A stretch of 64,000 nt of DNA from Bryum argenteum (Eukaryota > Streptophyta > Bryopsida > Bryales > Bryaceae). A model generated the notes under the pieces. It was not told the DNA's origin and did no database searches. It was given only the letters and a program-made list of their open reading frames with translations. The stretch covers positions 11,514,727 through 11,578,726 of the forward strand of contig CM073327.1 in NCBI GenBank assembly GCA_037043015.1, written 5' to 3'. Shown here piece after piece: positions 10,794 to 22,627 of this stretch (its first letter is position 1; each line of letters opens with the position of its first letter). The translations under genes were made by a program, and so were the position numbers.

Positions 10794-12760
10794 TAACCTG
10801 TGGTATTTGTCAAACTCTCCCTTACGACAAACACAACTTTCCCACATTAGGGTCATATGTTTAAAAATTCTATCATGTGCCTGGCACCCACCTCCCTGAG
10901 AGTCACCTGCACAAACCAAACATTCACAGACACAATTTGTGGCAGGATGGAAGCCCCTCAATCTATCCCTCAAGTTGCTCAAGCCAACCTTCATCATATC
11001 CATTTCAACATGGTATATGCAGCAACAGGTGTTCCTTTCCTTGAGTTTCTTCACCCACCACGGCTTGAGTCGCTCAAAAGCTCGAAGTCGTACCCCACAA
11101 TCTGGGTGGGCTTCAAGAAATCGCTGAAAGAACACCGTCTGTACAAACAAAGTACACTCCGTTAGCCACTGTGCAACAAATGTACTTCCAGGGGGAATAG
11201 TGTACTGTACTGTCACAAACTTCAAAGTACTAAACTTTAAACCGAGCATAACACGTACACAAAGTTCGAAATCAACGCTGTTTCTGTAGAGGATGTACAC
11301 CACGTTAGCCAGTACTCAGAAAATGTACTCCTAGGAGTATAGTGTACTCCTGTCTGTGTCGCATGGATTTCAGAGTACAAGACTACAAACAATGCAAATC
11401 ACATACAGAGACTACACATGCGCAGGAATAAGTGCTTCACTTCATACAAATCACGTAAGGATGTTCTAACATCTTGTACGTGTTTTGTACACATAGAATG
11501 AACGCTGTGTACAAAACACCAGATGTACGAACTGATCAGCTAATGTACTCTAGGGGAACTACAGCAAAAAATGAGTTCACTACACAGATACATGCACTGA
11601 ACACAATGTACAAATGATAGCGAAGAAATGGAGACGTCAAGTACAAAGACTCTTTATCGACGAAAACCAATCAATTTTTTACATTAAGTACACCCTATAC
11701 CATTCCATGGCAATTTCGTGCATACAGCAAAATATCATACTGTACTAGAAGGACAATGCCTACAATCAGTCAGAGCAGTTACCGCTGGGAGAAGCACAAT
11801 AGAAACACAAGAACTACAAAAGATACACAAGAAGTACAAGAGCCACAAAAGGTAGTTATATACCTGTGATTCACAAAGGTAGTGAGTGGGATGTGGTGGC
11901 AGCCACTCCTTCCTACCGATCCTGTGCCTTACAACGTCCTTCTTATTGGGACTAACTTTCGTTTCGTTGCTCCACCACGCAATAACAGTCGCCTTCACGT
12001 CAGCAGACAACCCTTCCCGTCTTTGCCGAAACAATCGAAGTTTGGGCAAGAAAGTTCCATCGGAATCAGACACCCTTCTCTTGTAAGCAGTAGCAAGCAC
12101 TTTCCTACTAGATCCAAGCACTCTTCATAAAGTACCAAGTTTTTGAAACCCACTACTTACAGCTGCGTCTAACAACGCTGATTTCCTCGCTAACAGATCA
12201 TGAGAGTTTGCAATTTTAACAAGGCCTAACTCATGCCTATAACTGTCAATGAAGGCATCCCTAGCACGAGCTTCCTGAGGACGGTGATAAAAATCCGGCA
12301 AGAACGAATACACTCTCTCCAACACACTCTCCATTACAACTTTCTTGTCAGCTAGATTATTAACCTCTCTCAACTGTTCTGAAATGAAAGCAAAAATTCG
12401 TGAGGACATTCTCCTGGACTCTCTACGGTTTTGGGAGGGAAGGGAGGGAAGTACTCCTCCATCGGTGGTCTCAGAGTCCATGCTACCCGAACCCAATGAC
12501 GTCGACTCTCTATCGCCCAGCCGCTTTAGCTCCTTCTCGCGACTTCTCTGCAACCGCTTTCTATCCCGAGCCGCTTCTCGGACCTTCGCTCGCGTCGCCT
12601 CTAATAGGTGTTCACGCTCAGCATCACTCTCAACAACCTCACGCTCAGCAGCCTCACGCTCAGCAGCCTCACGCCTAATCAACGCCTCAGCGAGCCGTTC
12701 CCTCGGACCGCCTACTTTCAGGCCTTCCCGCGCGCGACGTCGCTTAGCAACATTACCCAT
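10758..12760 (-). pseudogene. TE-derived gene with NTCCC cysteine block, broken
   Basis: Exon 1 runs 12760-11864 and exon 2 from 11138, with a GTATAT donor and a TTTGTACAG acceptor. The N-terminus is a charged coiled coil (repeated EAAERE), then a conserved RKVL, WWSNETKVSPNKKDVVRHRIG and HPTHYL region; exon 2 has RFLEAHPD, LKPWWVKKLKERNTCCC and a cluster of Cys (CVCECLVCAG). From memory this matches a widespread plant and animal TE-derived family, possibly Kolobok- or Novosib-related, without certainty. It carries an in-frame TGA at 12125-12127 where CGA would fit. Its 3' end runs into the terminal block of MULE copy 1, whose repeat supplies the final residues and the stop. Both features suggest the gene was truncated by that insertion. 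Confidence 0.5.
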
Positions 12761-12763
12761 TGC

Positions 12764-12778
12764 ACCCTAAACCCTAAA
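12764..12778 (-). promoter_or_regulatory. Telo-box (two TTTAGGG units) before a start codon
   Basis: Minus strand reads GTTTAGGGTTTAGGG immediately before the ATG at 12760. Plant telo-boxes (AAACCCTAA) are established promoter or 5' UTR elements; two units are far too few for a telomere tract. Confidence 0.5.
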
Positions 12779-12779
12779 C

Positions 12780-13792
12780 GCCACTTCAATTGAGTACTCA
12801 GAGGCCACGGCAAAATCAGCAGCGCTACCGCAACTACCGCCGAGGTTACAGAAGCCTACACTCAAACTAAAACCACCCTCGACAGTAGCTTCGTAGGAAT
12901 CGCCTATCAGATTCTCGCGCCTATCAAATTCTCGAACTTCTTGCGCAAACTTGCTGCAACGGAAACAACGCGATCTCACTCCGGAAATCGCAGCCCCCCC
13001 CCTCCCTCCTTCGATTTGGAGACGACGACGGTTAGAATTCATTGTCGTAAGAGTCGCGGCTAGAATGCAGACTTCGTCGTACATGACAGGTTCGGGATGG
13101 CGGCTATGATTTAAGCTGTCAGTCGTGCCACGTAAGCGGCTGTCATTTCTACCACGTAAGCAGCTGTCAGTCGTGTCAGGCTCAGTACTTGATGTACTAA
13201 AGTAAACCACATAATGTACAAAAGACTCGGGCTATGCGGGAAAATAGTCATACCGCCACACATGTTTATTGAAATTTCGGACTTCTACCTAATGGGGAGA
13301 ACCTCTTCTTATGCTGGAATCCGCTTTACAAACTCAAAAAAAATAAAATTTTGAAACACATATGCTTTGCAAAGCATTTTATCTATTTTTTGCAATTATC
13401 AAACAATTATAAGCTCCCACCAATGAATCAACCTCAAAAATCTAGAAGAACATTATATTATACTATTGAAACCTTGTAAATAACTCTAATTTCAATTCTA
13501 AACAAGCCCAAACTATGTACTTTTGCATTTTTAAAAACTGCGTGACCCAGTGGCTGAAAATTGGAAAAGTACACTTTAAACATACTTCTCTATAGGATTT
13601 TCTACATGTGATTGTTGTAGAATCATCTTCGAGTTGTAAGGCACCTAAGTCTTCTAAGAAACCAACACACACCCACTTCTAAGGTATGTTAAATTCATGC
13701 CAAAAACCGTCCATTTCTAGATTTTGGCAAAAATGTACTTTGTGACCTAAAAAGTGGGTCGGTCTAGCATACTTCCACCCCCTTGTGAGCAT
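12780..13792. other. No supported gene
   Basis: A minus-strand open frame (12767-13210) is in frame with the gene at 12760 but separated by a stop. It looks like 5' leader sequence, with a C7 run at 13005 and two copies of GCTGTCA(G/T)TCGTG near 13100-13175. 13250-13790 is AT-rich with nothing recognisable. Confidence 0.4.
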
Positions 13793-14758
13793 CTAGAGCC
13801 CTCCCAATGCAGCAATCACATTGCCTACCGTATCCGTCACCGTCATCGTGGCCACACCGTCCACCACACCCTGCACCACATTCAGCGCCATGTCCACCAC
13901 CCCCGTCACCGTGTTCACCACCGGATTCACCACCCCAAGATCCACTGGAACCACCGTCACCGTGTCCTGCACCTTCACATGCATCACCACCACCTTGTTC
14001 GGTTTCACGTACACCTTCATGGGCTGATTTGTCACGTACACACAACCCTTCTTCACAGGCAACGCCACCGTGTGACCCATTCCGTTTACCACCCCCACCG
14101 CCATGGCGCATGTGACTGACGTCAGGTCCAGCTTCATGTTCAAGCCGAGGACGCCCCCGGTTGCACCCACCAGATCGTCTAGCAAGCTCGTCACCGGATC
14201 CACCACCGCCCCTCCCACTGTCGCGATGACATTGCCAACCGCGTCCACTACCGTCATCGTGTCCACACCGTCGACCACATTCCCCACCATCGTCACCACC
14301 ATGTTCACCACCCCGGTTACCGAGTCCACTACTGGGGCCAGCACCCCAAGGTCCATAGGGACAACCGTTTCGACACCATGAAGCATCACGTGCATCACCA
14401 CCATCTTGTCGGCCTTCACATACACCTTCATGGGCGTCTTTACCACGTTCACAACCCCAGGCACCGTGGGCAACGGGTACGTCTTACCCATCCCGTTTTC
14501 CACAAGAACCGTCATGGCGCATTTGGCGCATTTGGCTGAGGTGAGGTCGAGCTTCATGTTGAGGTCGAGCTTCATATTGAGGTCGAGGGTGCACCCGTTG
14601 GCGCCCACGAGATCGTCCACCAAGTCCATCACCGGATTCAACACCGCCCCGAGGTTTAACTTGGAGGTCTCCTGGAGCTCGCGGGCGGCGATGGAAGTGA
14701 AGCAGAAGGTGGCCACCAGGAGGCCGAGAAGCATGAAGGTTCTCGATGTGGAGGCCAT
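13793..14758 (-). CDS. Secreted valine-rich protein with two internal repeats
   Basis: A single-exon ORF of 321 residues from the Met at 14758. This start is chosen because it begins a clean signal peptide (MASTSRTFMLLGLLVATFCF, cleavage likely after SIAA); an in-frame ATG at 14851 would place 31 residues in front. The mature protein consists of two modules of about 130-145 residues. Each runs: LDDLVGA, NMKLDLTS with a nearby Cys, NGMG, PMKVYVK, VVMHV, TVVPVDLGV, NPVV/APVVDSVTGVV, VDGVxTMTV, GNVIA. Module 1 has a KCAKCA cysteine pair, and NMKLDL is duplicated within it. The product is probably apoplastic or cell-wall located. No known family is recognised. The high GC and strong third-position bias create long overlapping ORFs on the plus strand, which are shadows. 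Confidence 0.75.
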   Translation of the reverse strand: MASTSRTFMLLGLLVATFCFTSIAARELQETSKLNLGAVLNPVMDLVDDLVGANGCTLDLNMKLDLNMKLDLTSAKCAKCAMTVLVENGMGKTYPLPTVPGVVNVVKTPMKVYVKADKMVVMHVMLHGVETVVPMDLGVLAPVVDSVTGVVNMVVTMVGNVVDGVDTMTVVDAVGNVIATVGGAVVDPVTSLLDDLVGATGGVLGLNMKLDLTSVTCAMAVGVVNGMGHTVALPVKKGCVYVTNQPMKVYVKPNKVVVMHVKVQDTVTVVPVDLGVVNPVVNTVTGVVDMALNVVQGVVDGVATMTVTDTVGNVIAALGGL

Positions 14759-14851
14759 GACTGTAGGTCGACGATCAACCTCCTGGTGCTGTTGTGTGGA
14801 GGCTGAGAGCCAACTGCAACACTGAGGGAGGCGGAGGGGTGAGGAATGCAT

Positions 14852-16247
14852 GGTGGGGTGACCCCTTTACATACAGTTGGAAATCTCGAGGAGGGGACGT
14901 GATCGAGGACAATCCGCGGATATCGATGGTAGTGGGCCTGAGAAAGTTAAGGAACCGTACGTTGCTTCATGGGGCTGATCGAATGCGCTGTTATAGATAT
15001 TGACTTCCTTCGAAAATCCAGATAGCCAGTGCGGCGCATACTTCGGGGCAAAATCCTCCTGTGGTACTGATTTTTGTTTCGCAGTTATTAAGAGTGACAT
15101 GGGTCGGATATATTCCCCATGAGTGGAAAGTGGAACTCTGCCGCTAGCCTTAAATCCTCATGTCTCACATGGTTTGTTAGGCAGTAAAGTTGCAAGATTG
15201 CAGTTGATACTGAACACGAAAATCGAACACACGTATAGTTATCTCCTCGTGCTCATGGCGAGGTTGATGACATCAGGCAGAGGCAAAAGTGCAATTCGTA
15301 GTTTAATTTCATCGGCTGCACTGCAGAACAAATTGCGACCTTGGAATAGAGCCTGTTAGGAACTTTGAAAAATCTAATCCACGAAATTCGCAATCACAAT
15401 GTATCGTTCTGAAGTCATAAAAAATGGGGTAGTGCATAGGTAACAGCTACTTTCTAATCTGAAGCTGCAAATAATCTGAATTTTGTTAGCTTGGTGATTT
15501 TACATGAATGTCCAAATATGAGGTGTAGTGACGTGAAGTGAGAACCTTGGTTTCATCAGCAATTTCAATTGAAAATGGAATCATGGCTGATTTTAGGTGG
15601 TTGGAGTTTTAGTTGAATTAGTGATGTGACAACCATATGTAAAGTTGAGTCGTTCTGAATTAAAAGTGGATGAGGTTGGAATGTTTTAAGAATGTTTTTT
15701 TGAGGAAAAAAAGATATTAGACTAGTAGGAAACTGCACAAGTGACGTTTGTAGTGAATTGTCCCTAATAACGCGAGAGATCTTGAAGATTATATGTGCTT
15801 TTAAAAAATAATGGAGTAAATTATTTCTCACTTGTCTATAAACTTTCTTGGTTGTATAAGCTATATTATAACCTACAAGACTAGCAAAAATATAAGAAAA
15901 AAATGACAAATATAACAATTTCTCTTGATGTTGTTAAAAGTAGAATTTGAATTAGCACTCTTTTGTCAAAAGGAACAAGTCACTATAAACGTCATTTTTA
16001 TGCCATTTTCTACTAATGTTGTAAGATACGGCACTCGTAGTATAGATTTTGTAAAAGGTAAGATGGTGCTTAGAATTTTGCTATACAAATAAAATTTCCC
16101 CTTTTCATTACCTTGGTTGTATTTCATCATTCTCAATCCTCATATCAAGACTGAGCGTAATGTCTAGCCAAGTTTCATTTCTCCATGAAGACCAAACATC
16201 AACATCACTACAATCTAAATCTTTTCAAAGCTCTTTTCTTATGTACT
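14852..16247. other. Intergenic, no supported gene
   Basis: Increasingly AT-rich sequence with only short spurious ORFs. 14860-15120 holds the probable upstream region of the secreted-protein gene. No repeats or RNA genes were recognised. Confidence 0.4.
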
Positions 16248-17223
16248 TTAACCCTTAAATGCCCACGATGTCGAAAAACGACATTTTGGATGTACATCTG
16301 AAACTTTGAAGAGCCATATCTTCTTCATCCGAGGTCCGTCTTGGATGAAATCACTTGGATTAGGTTCCAAATCAAGTCTAGTTTGTGTTGTGAAATTTTC
16401 AAGCCCATATATTAAATTATGAATTAATGGAATGCACTTTAGTGAAGAAAACTCTTGTTTTTGGGTTTCCAAGCATGGGGCATGTATTACCATTGCAATT
16501 ATGTGAAATTAAAAATAGTTTTTCATGACTTTTATTTTCATGGTCATGATCTTAAGGTGATTCTTAACAACTTTGTAGTGAGAAGTTTTTTGATCCAAAT
16601 GATTTTGCTATTGGATTTGCAATGATGTTTTGTCAACAGAAAAAGTGAGAAAATGGATGATATTTGAGGAGCTATATCTCCCTCATCCACCGTTGGATTT
16701 CAACTTAATTTTTTGGGATGGCCTCCAGTTAGAGTCTAGTCTAAGTGGTAGAAACCTTAACAAGATCGAAGATGTTTTGAAGATAGGGCATGAAATTGAA
16801 TGCAAAGGGTCTAGTTTTGGACTATTTTTCCTTTGTAAAATGTTCGGTAGTTTTTACCATTGCATGGCTTTTGTTTGAGCCAAGAAATTTTTTTGATGAA
16901 TTTTTGTTGGGTAAAGGACTTATTAAGATGAAGGTGAACATCTTTCTAGTTGGTGATTTTTTCATTGCAATAGGTATATTGGTAGCATTTCTACCTCAAA
17001 GTGAAAATGATGAAATTTTGCAGTTTGTTTTTTATATTGATATGTTATGATCTCCCGATCTATAAAGCCTCATGACTCAAATTTTGGTCCACATGATCTT
17101 TGATAAGTCTATTACAAGTTTGTACGGTTGAGATCTTAATAGCTTCTCTTCATTTTCATCTATGATGATTTCTATGGAAATGTGCTTTTCTGCTAAATAT
17201 AGGCTCGGGCGTTTAGGGGTTAA
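16248..17223. mobile_element. piggyBac-like MITE
   Basis: About 976 bases bounded by TTAA at both ends (16248-16251 and 17220-17223) followed by imperfect inverted termini: TTAACCCTTAAATGCCC on the left, and TTAACCCCTAAACGCCC as the reverse complement of the right. TTAA target sites and CCC-starting termini are the hallmark of piggyBac elements. Just inside the left end is a hairpin (ATGTCG, five A, CGACAT at 16268-16284). It encodes no transposase, only AT-rich spurious ORFs, so it would be non-autonomous. A related end lies at the right edge of the window. Confidence 0.6.
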
Positions 17224-19019
17224 GAAAATAGAAGTTTAGTGTAATTTATTCTTGTATATGGACGATGGTGTAACTGTGTGATCATAAGAATGAGTAGCAA
17301 TTACTGAAACTTATTATGTAAAAGTTGTGTACAATGACTCAAGTACAAATTGTTGGATAACGCTCAAATCACTTTGATCAATCACTTTGTTTGATGAATT
17401 TGATTGATTGCACTTAGAGCCTCAATATATTAATTTGTTTGTGATAACCTTGGCAGAGTGACTAATAAAAGCTTTTATAAAATTAGCACTTTGGTAAGTA
17501 GTCGAGTTACAAAAGGGCTTTTTGAGTTTCAACAAAATTTCTTAAGATTTTTTTATTTTTTATGTTTTTATTTATTTTATTTATTTTTCTATTTTTTTCT
17601 TGCTTATATTTAACGCAACTTTTAGATGTTTCTTTTTTGGTCACAAATACTAGTGAAAATATAATGCTCAAACTATGCTTAAACTATGCCTATAGGATTG
17701 AACAAATAAGTCATTCTTATATCTAAAAGGATTCACCCGGAAATAAGAACATCATCTTGTATGTGTTCTTCATCTAAAATTACTTATTTCAAATGTGTTT
17801 TCAGACAAAGCATACCCTCTCATTCTGGTTTTTTCGAAACCAAAACTCCGTGCAAGGGCGCCGGGTTGGGGAGCGGACTTTGGGGCGCGTAGGTCAAGGT
17901 GCGGACATCGGCGCACAAACTCTCAAGAGTGCACGCAAAGGACTCTAGATATTGGAAAGAGGGCTAAGGAATGGAAATATAAAATGTTATGTTACAACAC
18001 AAGGGATTTTAATGTTGGTGAGAACCATAAATAATTATATAAAGCTTGCGTTAGATAATGTATCAATACACACCATAAAAATTGCTCTCAAAATCCTTAT
18101 ACTCTCCCTAGGTAGTATGCATGAAGCTTTTAAAATATTGTAGATCATTCTTGAAGTGGCTAGTCTGGCTACTATCATGCTAACTTGTCTAAGACACACA
18201 AAACTAATATAGGTGTGTCTTAATTATTCAAACGGCCTAACCTACGCACCATTTGGGTCGATAGACTACCTCTCTAATGACAACATCATCATCTGCCGGT
18301 GCCTCATTACAATGATTTGTTTCGAATGTTGCACCAATTGATAGCTAATTTAAGTGTTTAGATCCCATATATCTTATCATATTCATTCTCATAGACAGTT
18401 TCAGAATGTGTTCATTTGCATTCTAGATAAAGTAATATGTCTTAAGTCCTATTTACATATTTACACAATCATAGATATGATAAATCAAGTGTTCATTAAT
18501 AAATTTTAGGACATAATATATAACACAACAAGATATTCATTAAATTGGGAAAATTCCATGATATTGGAAAAATTCGGTTTAGCTCGAGTCGAGCTAAACT
18601 GTACGAGCAAATAAGGTACTTCACTGAAATTGCACAAAACAACCAATTGTCAAGACTTTCAAATTATGATCGTAACTTACTCAAATTTTGTCCAGATAGA
18701 AAAAATTAGCATACTTTGAGGGCCTCAAAGTCAATACTCAATAGTCATTCTCCTTGTTTTAAGGTAGTCTAAAGCCAATTGGGACCAAGAGCCCTTTAGT
18801 GACTTTACTCTCCAACCACAAGTTTTAGAAGGCTGTGGTCAATCTTCATCATCCATACTTGTTGAGGGAATATTCATAATAGATTTCCTTCTCTGTTATT
18901 AGTCAAGTCTATACCCAGTCTGTAGGTGTAAACCTGGCAAGCGATAAGAGGTAGGGTAACATGTCGGTTATCTAGAGTCTTGGACTCACGTTTGCACCCA
19001 AGTTTTTTGGCCAACGTCG
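17224..19019. other. AT-rich intergenic, no supported gene
   Basis: Only short unsupported ORFs. A slightly GC-richer patch at about 17840-17960 and a T-rich tract at 17550-17600 were noted; neither resembles a gene or a known repeat. Confidence 0.4.
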
Positions 19020-19200
19020 CACTCAGGTCAGTTGACCTATCGGGATACACGGTGGCACTCAGGTCAGCTGACCTATCAGGATACACGGTAGATCCGACAA
19101 CTAGTGAGGACCAGGGTTGTCTTCTTCGACACATTTTATCAGATGACACGGTAGATCCGACATTTAGTGAGAATCAGGGTTGTCTTCTTTGACACATTTT
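19020..19200. repeat. Two nested tandem duplications
   Basis: A 36-bp unit is present twice (19020-19055, 19056-19091), each containing the palindrome GGTCAGNTGACC. It is followed by a unit of about 64 bp present twice (from 19083 and 19147), beginning CACGGTAGATCCGACA and ending GTTGTCTTCTTNGACACA. A further reverse-oriented fragment (CAAGACAACCCTGGTGAG) occurs at about 19395. Confidence 0.65.
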
Positions 19201-19799
19201 CTGCAACGTCTGTCGAGTTGTTCGGTCTTGTTCGTCAAGTTTCGTGTGTTGGACATTTTGGATGAAATATGCTCAAATATCCAAGAATATGTGGGCATAT
19301 TCTTGAATATTCTAAGAATATGGTATATTCTTAAACAAAAGGTCTGTTGTTTGTCTGACCTGTCGTATTCGACATCATGTCGAGTTTGTCACACAAGACA
19401 ACCCTGGTGAGAACCATTTGACTATATGTACGACACCCTCTTATGCAAGAGTGTTTCTAGTTATACACTTATACACTCTATTTTTACTAGTTTACCCTCC
19501 TCTCTTGTCAGATCTTCCTTTCTTTCATTTTGCGGTGTTTGTATATGTTAACCAGCCAACTTCCTCTGTCGTGCAATTGTTGTTGGTAGAAATAATCTTC
19601 CTTTGCAGCTTCCACCATTCTACCTTACTTGACATCCTAAGTCAAAATGTCAAATGTACCTCGACCTAAGAAGTGTCCAGTAGTGATTGTGATTCCTTCT
19701 TGTTTTCTATATTTATTTAATTAACCCGACAAGGTAGAAGCATGTAAGAGTTTAAGTTAGATTTCTTCAGGAGGCACTCAGAAAGCCTCAACAATTCTA

Positions 19800-20293
19800 T
19801 AAGGCCCGCTGATGCTTTGACGCCAGTCACTTGGACGGTTCCTCTCTTTCCGGGAGGCCCTACCTGGACCTGAAATTTATTTTTGGAGGCGACCTCCCGC
19901 GGGAATTCCCGGGTGAGGATATCGATCTCACCGGGAATTGCCGATACTAGAAAAATTTTAGCTGCCCGTGCCCCGCATCATGGGGCGAATTGCCGATACT
20001 AGAAAAATTTTAGCTGCCCGTGCCCCGCATCATGGAGCCTTATGCCCGGAGACGCCTCGGCAGGCGGGTCTTCCGTGACGGGAGGGACCCGGCCTGCTGG
20101 AGACCCTCCTGCCGAGCGGCCTCTCCCTTCACGTAAAGCTGTTGGTATTGGAGTATAAGAGAAAAAGACAAGAGAGAGTTCAGATTGAGAGCAAGGCATT
20201 TGTAGCCTGGGAATACACGGTCTTAGACCCGGCGGTATTAGGGTTCCGTCCTAACCCTAATCTGTCTAGTGGATGGATGCACGATTGTCATTA
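19800..20293 (-). mobile_element. Possible LTR remnant (copia-like), minus strand
   Basis: On the minus strand a purine tract (TTGAGAGGGGG, at about 20294-20304) is followed directly by TGTTAATGACAATCG, a common layout for polypurine tract plus LTR start. Inward are a TATACTCC stretch and a CTCTC-rich transcript-start-like region. The distal part contains a 52-bp tandem duplication (19935-19986 and 19987-20036). No internal coding region is present and the other LTR boundary is not defined, so this is a solo or truncated LTR at best. Confidence 0.3.
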
Positions 20294-20331
20294 ACACCCC
20301 CTCTCAATTGGGCAGAGAGGGTCTTTAACTG

Positions 20332-20808
20332 GACGTAGCTACCGTGTGAGCGGAGACCAGTGAGCGGTGAGCGTTGAGCCATCAAGTTTCAGGAATTTGA
20401 GCGGTGAACTGGTATTTTTAGCAAAAAATTTCTAAAAATAATATTTTACTATTTTCTGGAATATTCTCAAGAATATTCGAATATTCTTGACTTATTACCG
20501 TGGTTTTGTGTTCCTAAACCCGTGGAGATAAGGCTAAAATTTCTGAAATTTGGTAGACTTAAACCACGTTCTTCAAACGTTAAGAGACATTTACAAATTT
20601 TACAAAGTAGGCTAGTATATCATAACTTTGAAATCGGAAGTCGAAGTTGTATAGCAGTTCATAAATTTTTGTAAATAGGGATACATTTATTGACTTTTGT
20701 AAAACACTGAAATCAAAATAAATTACGTGTGAAACACACGATTACAGGGATAACATGTAGAATGGGTAGATGTGGATGTTGGTTTACGTAATGTGACCTT
20801 GAGGTAGT
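20332..20808 (-). mobile_element. 3' terminal region of MULE-like element copy 2
   Basis: Matches the sequence beyond the stop of copy 1 in opposite orientation. It has the GAATATTCGAATATTC block (about 20468-20486), CCGCTCA-type heptamers and the terminal block starting GGACGTAGCTACCG at 20332. Outside this point the flanks of the two copies are unrelated. Confidence 0.5.
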
Positions 20809-21734
20809 CTACTCTCTAACTTGGTCTAGGATTTCCCGCTCTAGAATGGTTTTCACCTCGTTGAAACTGAGGGTGGGCGCGTGGATGAAGAGGTCTCTAT
20901 CAATATCAAATTTGCATACCAATTCCAACACGAAGTATAGGTGCTTGCAATGTCTATACGGTTCGCCTTTTCGTCCCAGCTTAGTTATGGTTTTTTTGAA
21001 CACCGGGCAAGAACACTCAGGGTTCTCACTTAGAGATAGTTTATAGATAGACTCTGAATCCGACTCCCAAGCAACGATACATCCAAAACCAGGTTGAGGT
21101 ATCATGGTCACCTCGAGTATTTTTGCCTCCATGGCACGAGCTGAGTCAATGTTCTTCATGTGCTTTGAAGTCACAGCCTTGATGCGTCGAAGAACTTTAG
21201 ACTTGCGTGATTTGGGGTACACATCAGCCCTGTCCGGCACAGGAATATGTGGCAAGTCTCTCGGTGGCGCAGAAGTATTGAATGTGCGGTTGAGAGGAAG
21301 GCGTTCCTCTTGTGGGAGCCGAAAACCCGCATTCTACAACGCCTCTATTTCGTCTAGTGTCAGATTAGTACCAATCTTCACGGGCCAAACTGAGGGAATA
21401 GGTGGTCGACCTTGTTTCCGAGAGAACGGCTTAATCCATTTACGACGACTGCCTTTCACACAACGCTCAATGTCGTCTGGACAAAAGAAAAACTGATCAG
21501 TTTTTTTTGGACCCTCTTGAGGACGTTGCCATACTCCGGTGTATGTTGGAGCTGCGGTTGCCTTCCCGTTTTAGACAATGCGGGATTCGCATTTCTTCCT
21601 GTTCTTAGCCATAATACCCCAACAAGCCTTGGATGAGGATTCCTTCAAACGAGCAATGTGCCATAGCCGCTCATTCACCCTCGTCTCTTGGATAGCAATG
21701 ACGCGCTGAATACTGGGTCTTGGAGAAGCGAGGG
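20809..21734 (-). pseudogene. MULE-like transposase copy 2, C-terminal segment
   Basis: Encodes the last third of the transposase, including the SWIM finger (CSCPVF then CKH) and the C-terminus FNEVKTILE, about 75% like copy 1 by eye. Relative to copy 1 it has an in-frame TAA at 21571-21573 and an in-frame TAG at 21334-21336 where copy 1 has Glu. At 21734 the coding sequence is broken by Ty3 element A and resumes at 31608 in the same frame. Confidence 0.75.
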
Positions 21735-22511
21735 TGTTACCCGCCTCGGTGCCGCGGGTATCATTACCGAAGACCAACACCCCGGGGAAGACCAGGAATT
21801 AAACAGCCACGGGGCTCGAGGGCGAGGCAGTGACCAGAAGACCACGATGATCGAGAGCAGGGGCGCAGGGAGTTAAGGCCGAAGAACAGCGCAAGAATTA
21901 GGTTTTATTATAAATAGAGGAGGATTTACACAATAGCCAGTTCTCTGTAGTGCACGAATGACGTGATAGCCACAACGCATGCTTGCGATTTCTGTACCCT
22001 TGGGCGTTCACAATTCAATGCAAACAGGACTCAGTCTATTTCCCCCACTTCTAACATTGCGCTTATTCCTCTCCCCCTCCTTCCCTATTTCTAAACCCCT
22101 GCATTCTACGTCTTGCAGTCGCCGTGGCACCGTGGAAATCCGGGTTGGGACCGTTGTCTCAGTGCACGCTACGTGGTTGAAGAGACCACTCCTCGTGGAG
22201 TTTTCCCTGTCGACGGACCTACACTGCAGAGGACACACACACACACGTCGCGGCCGTGGAGTCGCACGCAGAAGAGAACCCCGCAAGGCACAATAGCCCT
22301 GGGACTCGGGCCGTCAGAGTACTACCCCGAGCTCACCGGATTGACTTACCCGGCCTAATCACTGAGTGATTACGGCCTCTAGTCAACGACCTACCCGGAC
22401 CCGAGGCTAACTGTGATTGAAACCCCGAGCCCCCGGTTCTTACCCATCTGCTGACCCATACAGCCCCGTTCCTCACACCTCGGGCACCTCCATCGAAGAC
22501 CCCGGCTAACA
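21735..22511 (+). repeat. 5' LTR of element A
   Basis: Starts TGTTACCCGCC and ends GGCTAACA. Contains a TATA box TATAAATA at 21909-21916, the likely promoter of the element. A CA dinucleotide run lies at about 22232-22244. Confidence 0.9.
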
Positions 22512-22514
22512 TTT

Positions 22515-22532
22515 TGGCGACCATGCTGGGGA
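22515..22532 (+). other. Primer binding site of element A
   Basis: TGGCGACCATGCTGGGGA begins 3 bases after the LTR. It resembles the 3' end complement of a tRNA-Arg, as used by Ogre/Tat-type elements; the tRNA identity is inferred from memory. A long A-run and purine-rich leader follow (22544-22600). Confidence 0.5.
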
Positions 22533-22545
22533 TGGAGTGCTGAGG

Positions 22546-22576
<31 letters not shown>

Positions 22577-22627
22577 GAGAGAGAAAGAAGAAGAGATCTC
22601 CGGCCACGAGCCTGAAGGGAGGAAAAG

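Noticed and set aside
12764-12778. Interstitial telomere
   Set aside because: Only two TTTAGGG units; better explained as a promoter or 5' UTR telo-box.
13754-14119. Long His/Pro/Thr-rich ORFs on the plus strand over the secreted-protein gene
   Set aside because: They are antisense shadows of a GC-biased repeat gene; composition is single-residue-rich with no conserved pattern.
16630-17050. Two short ORFs of 82-86 residues
   Set aside because: AT-rich, inside the MITE, no start context or homology; chance frames.
22544-22573. Poly(A) tail of a retroposed cDNA
   Set aside because: It lies in the leader of an LTR element between PBS and gag, not at a 3' end.
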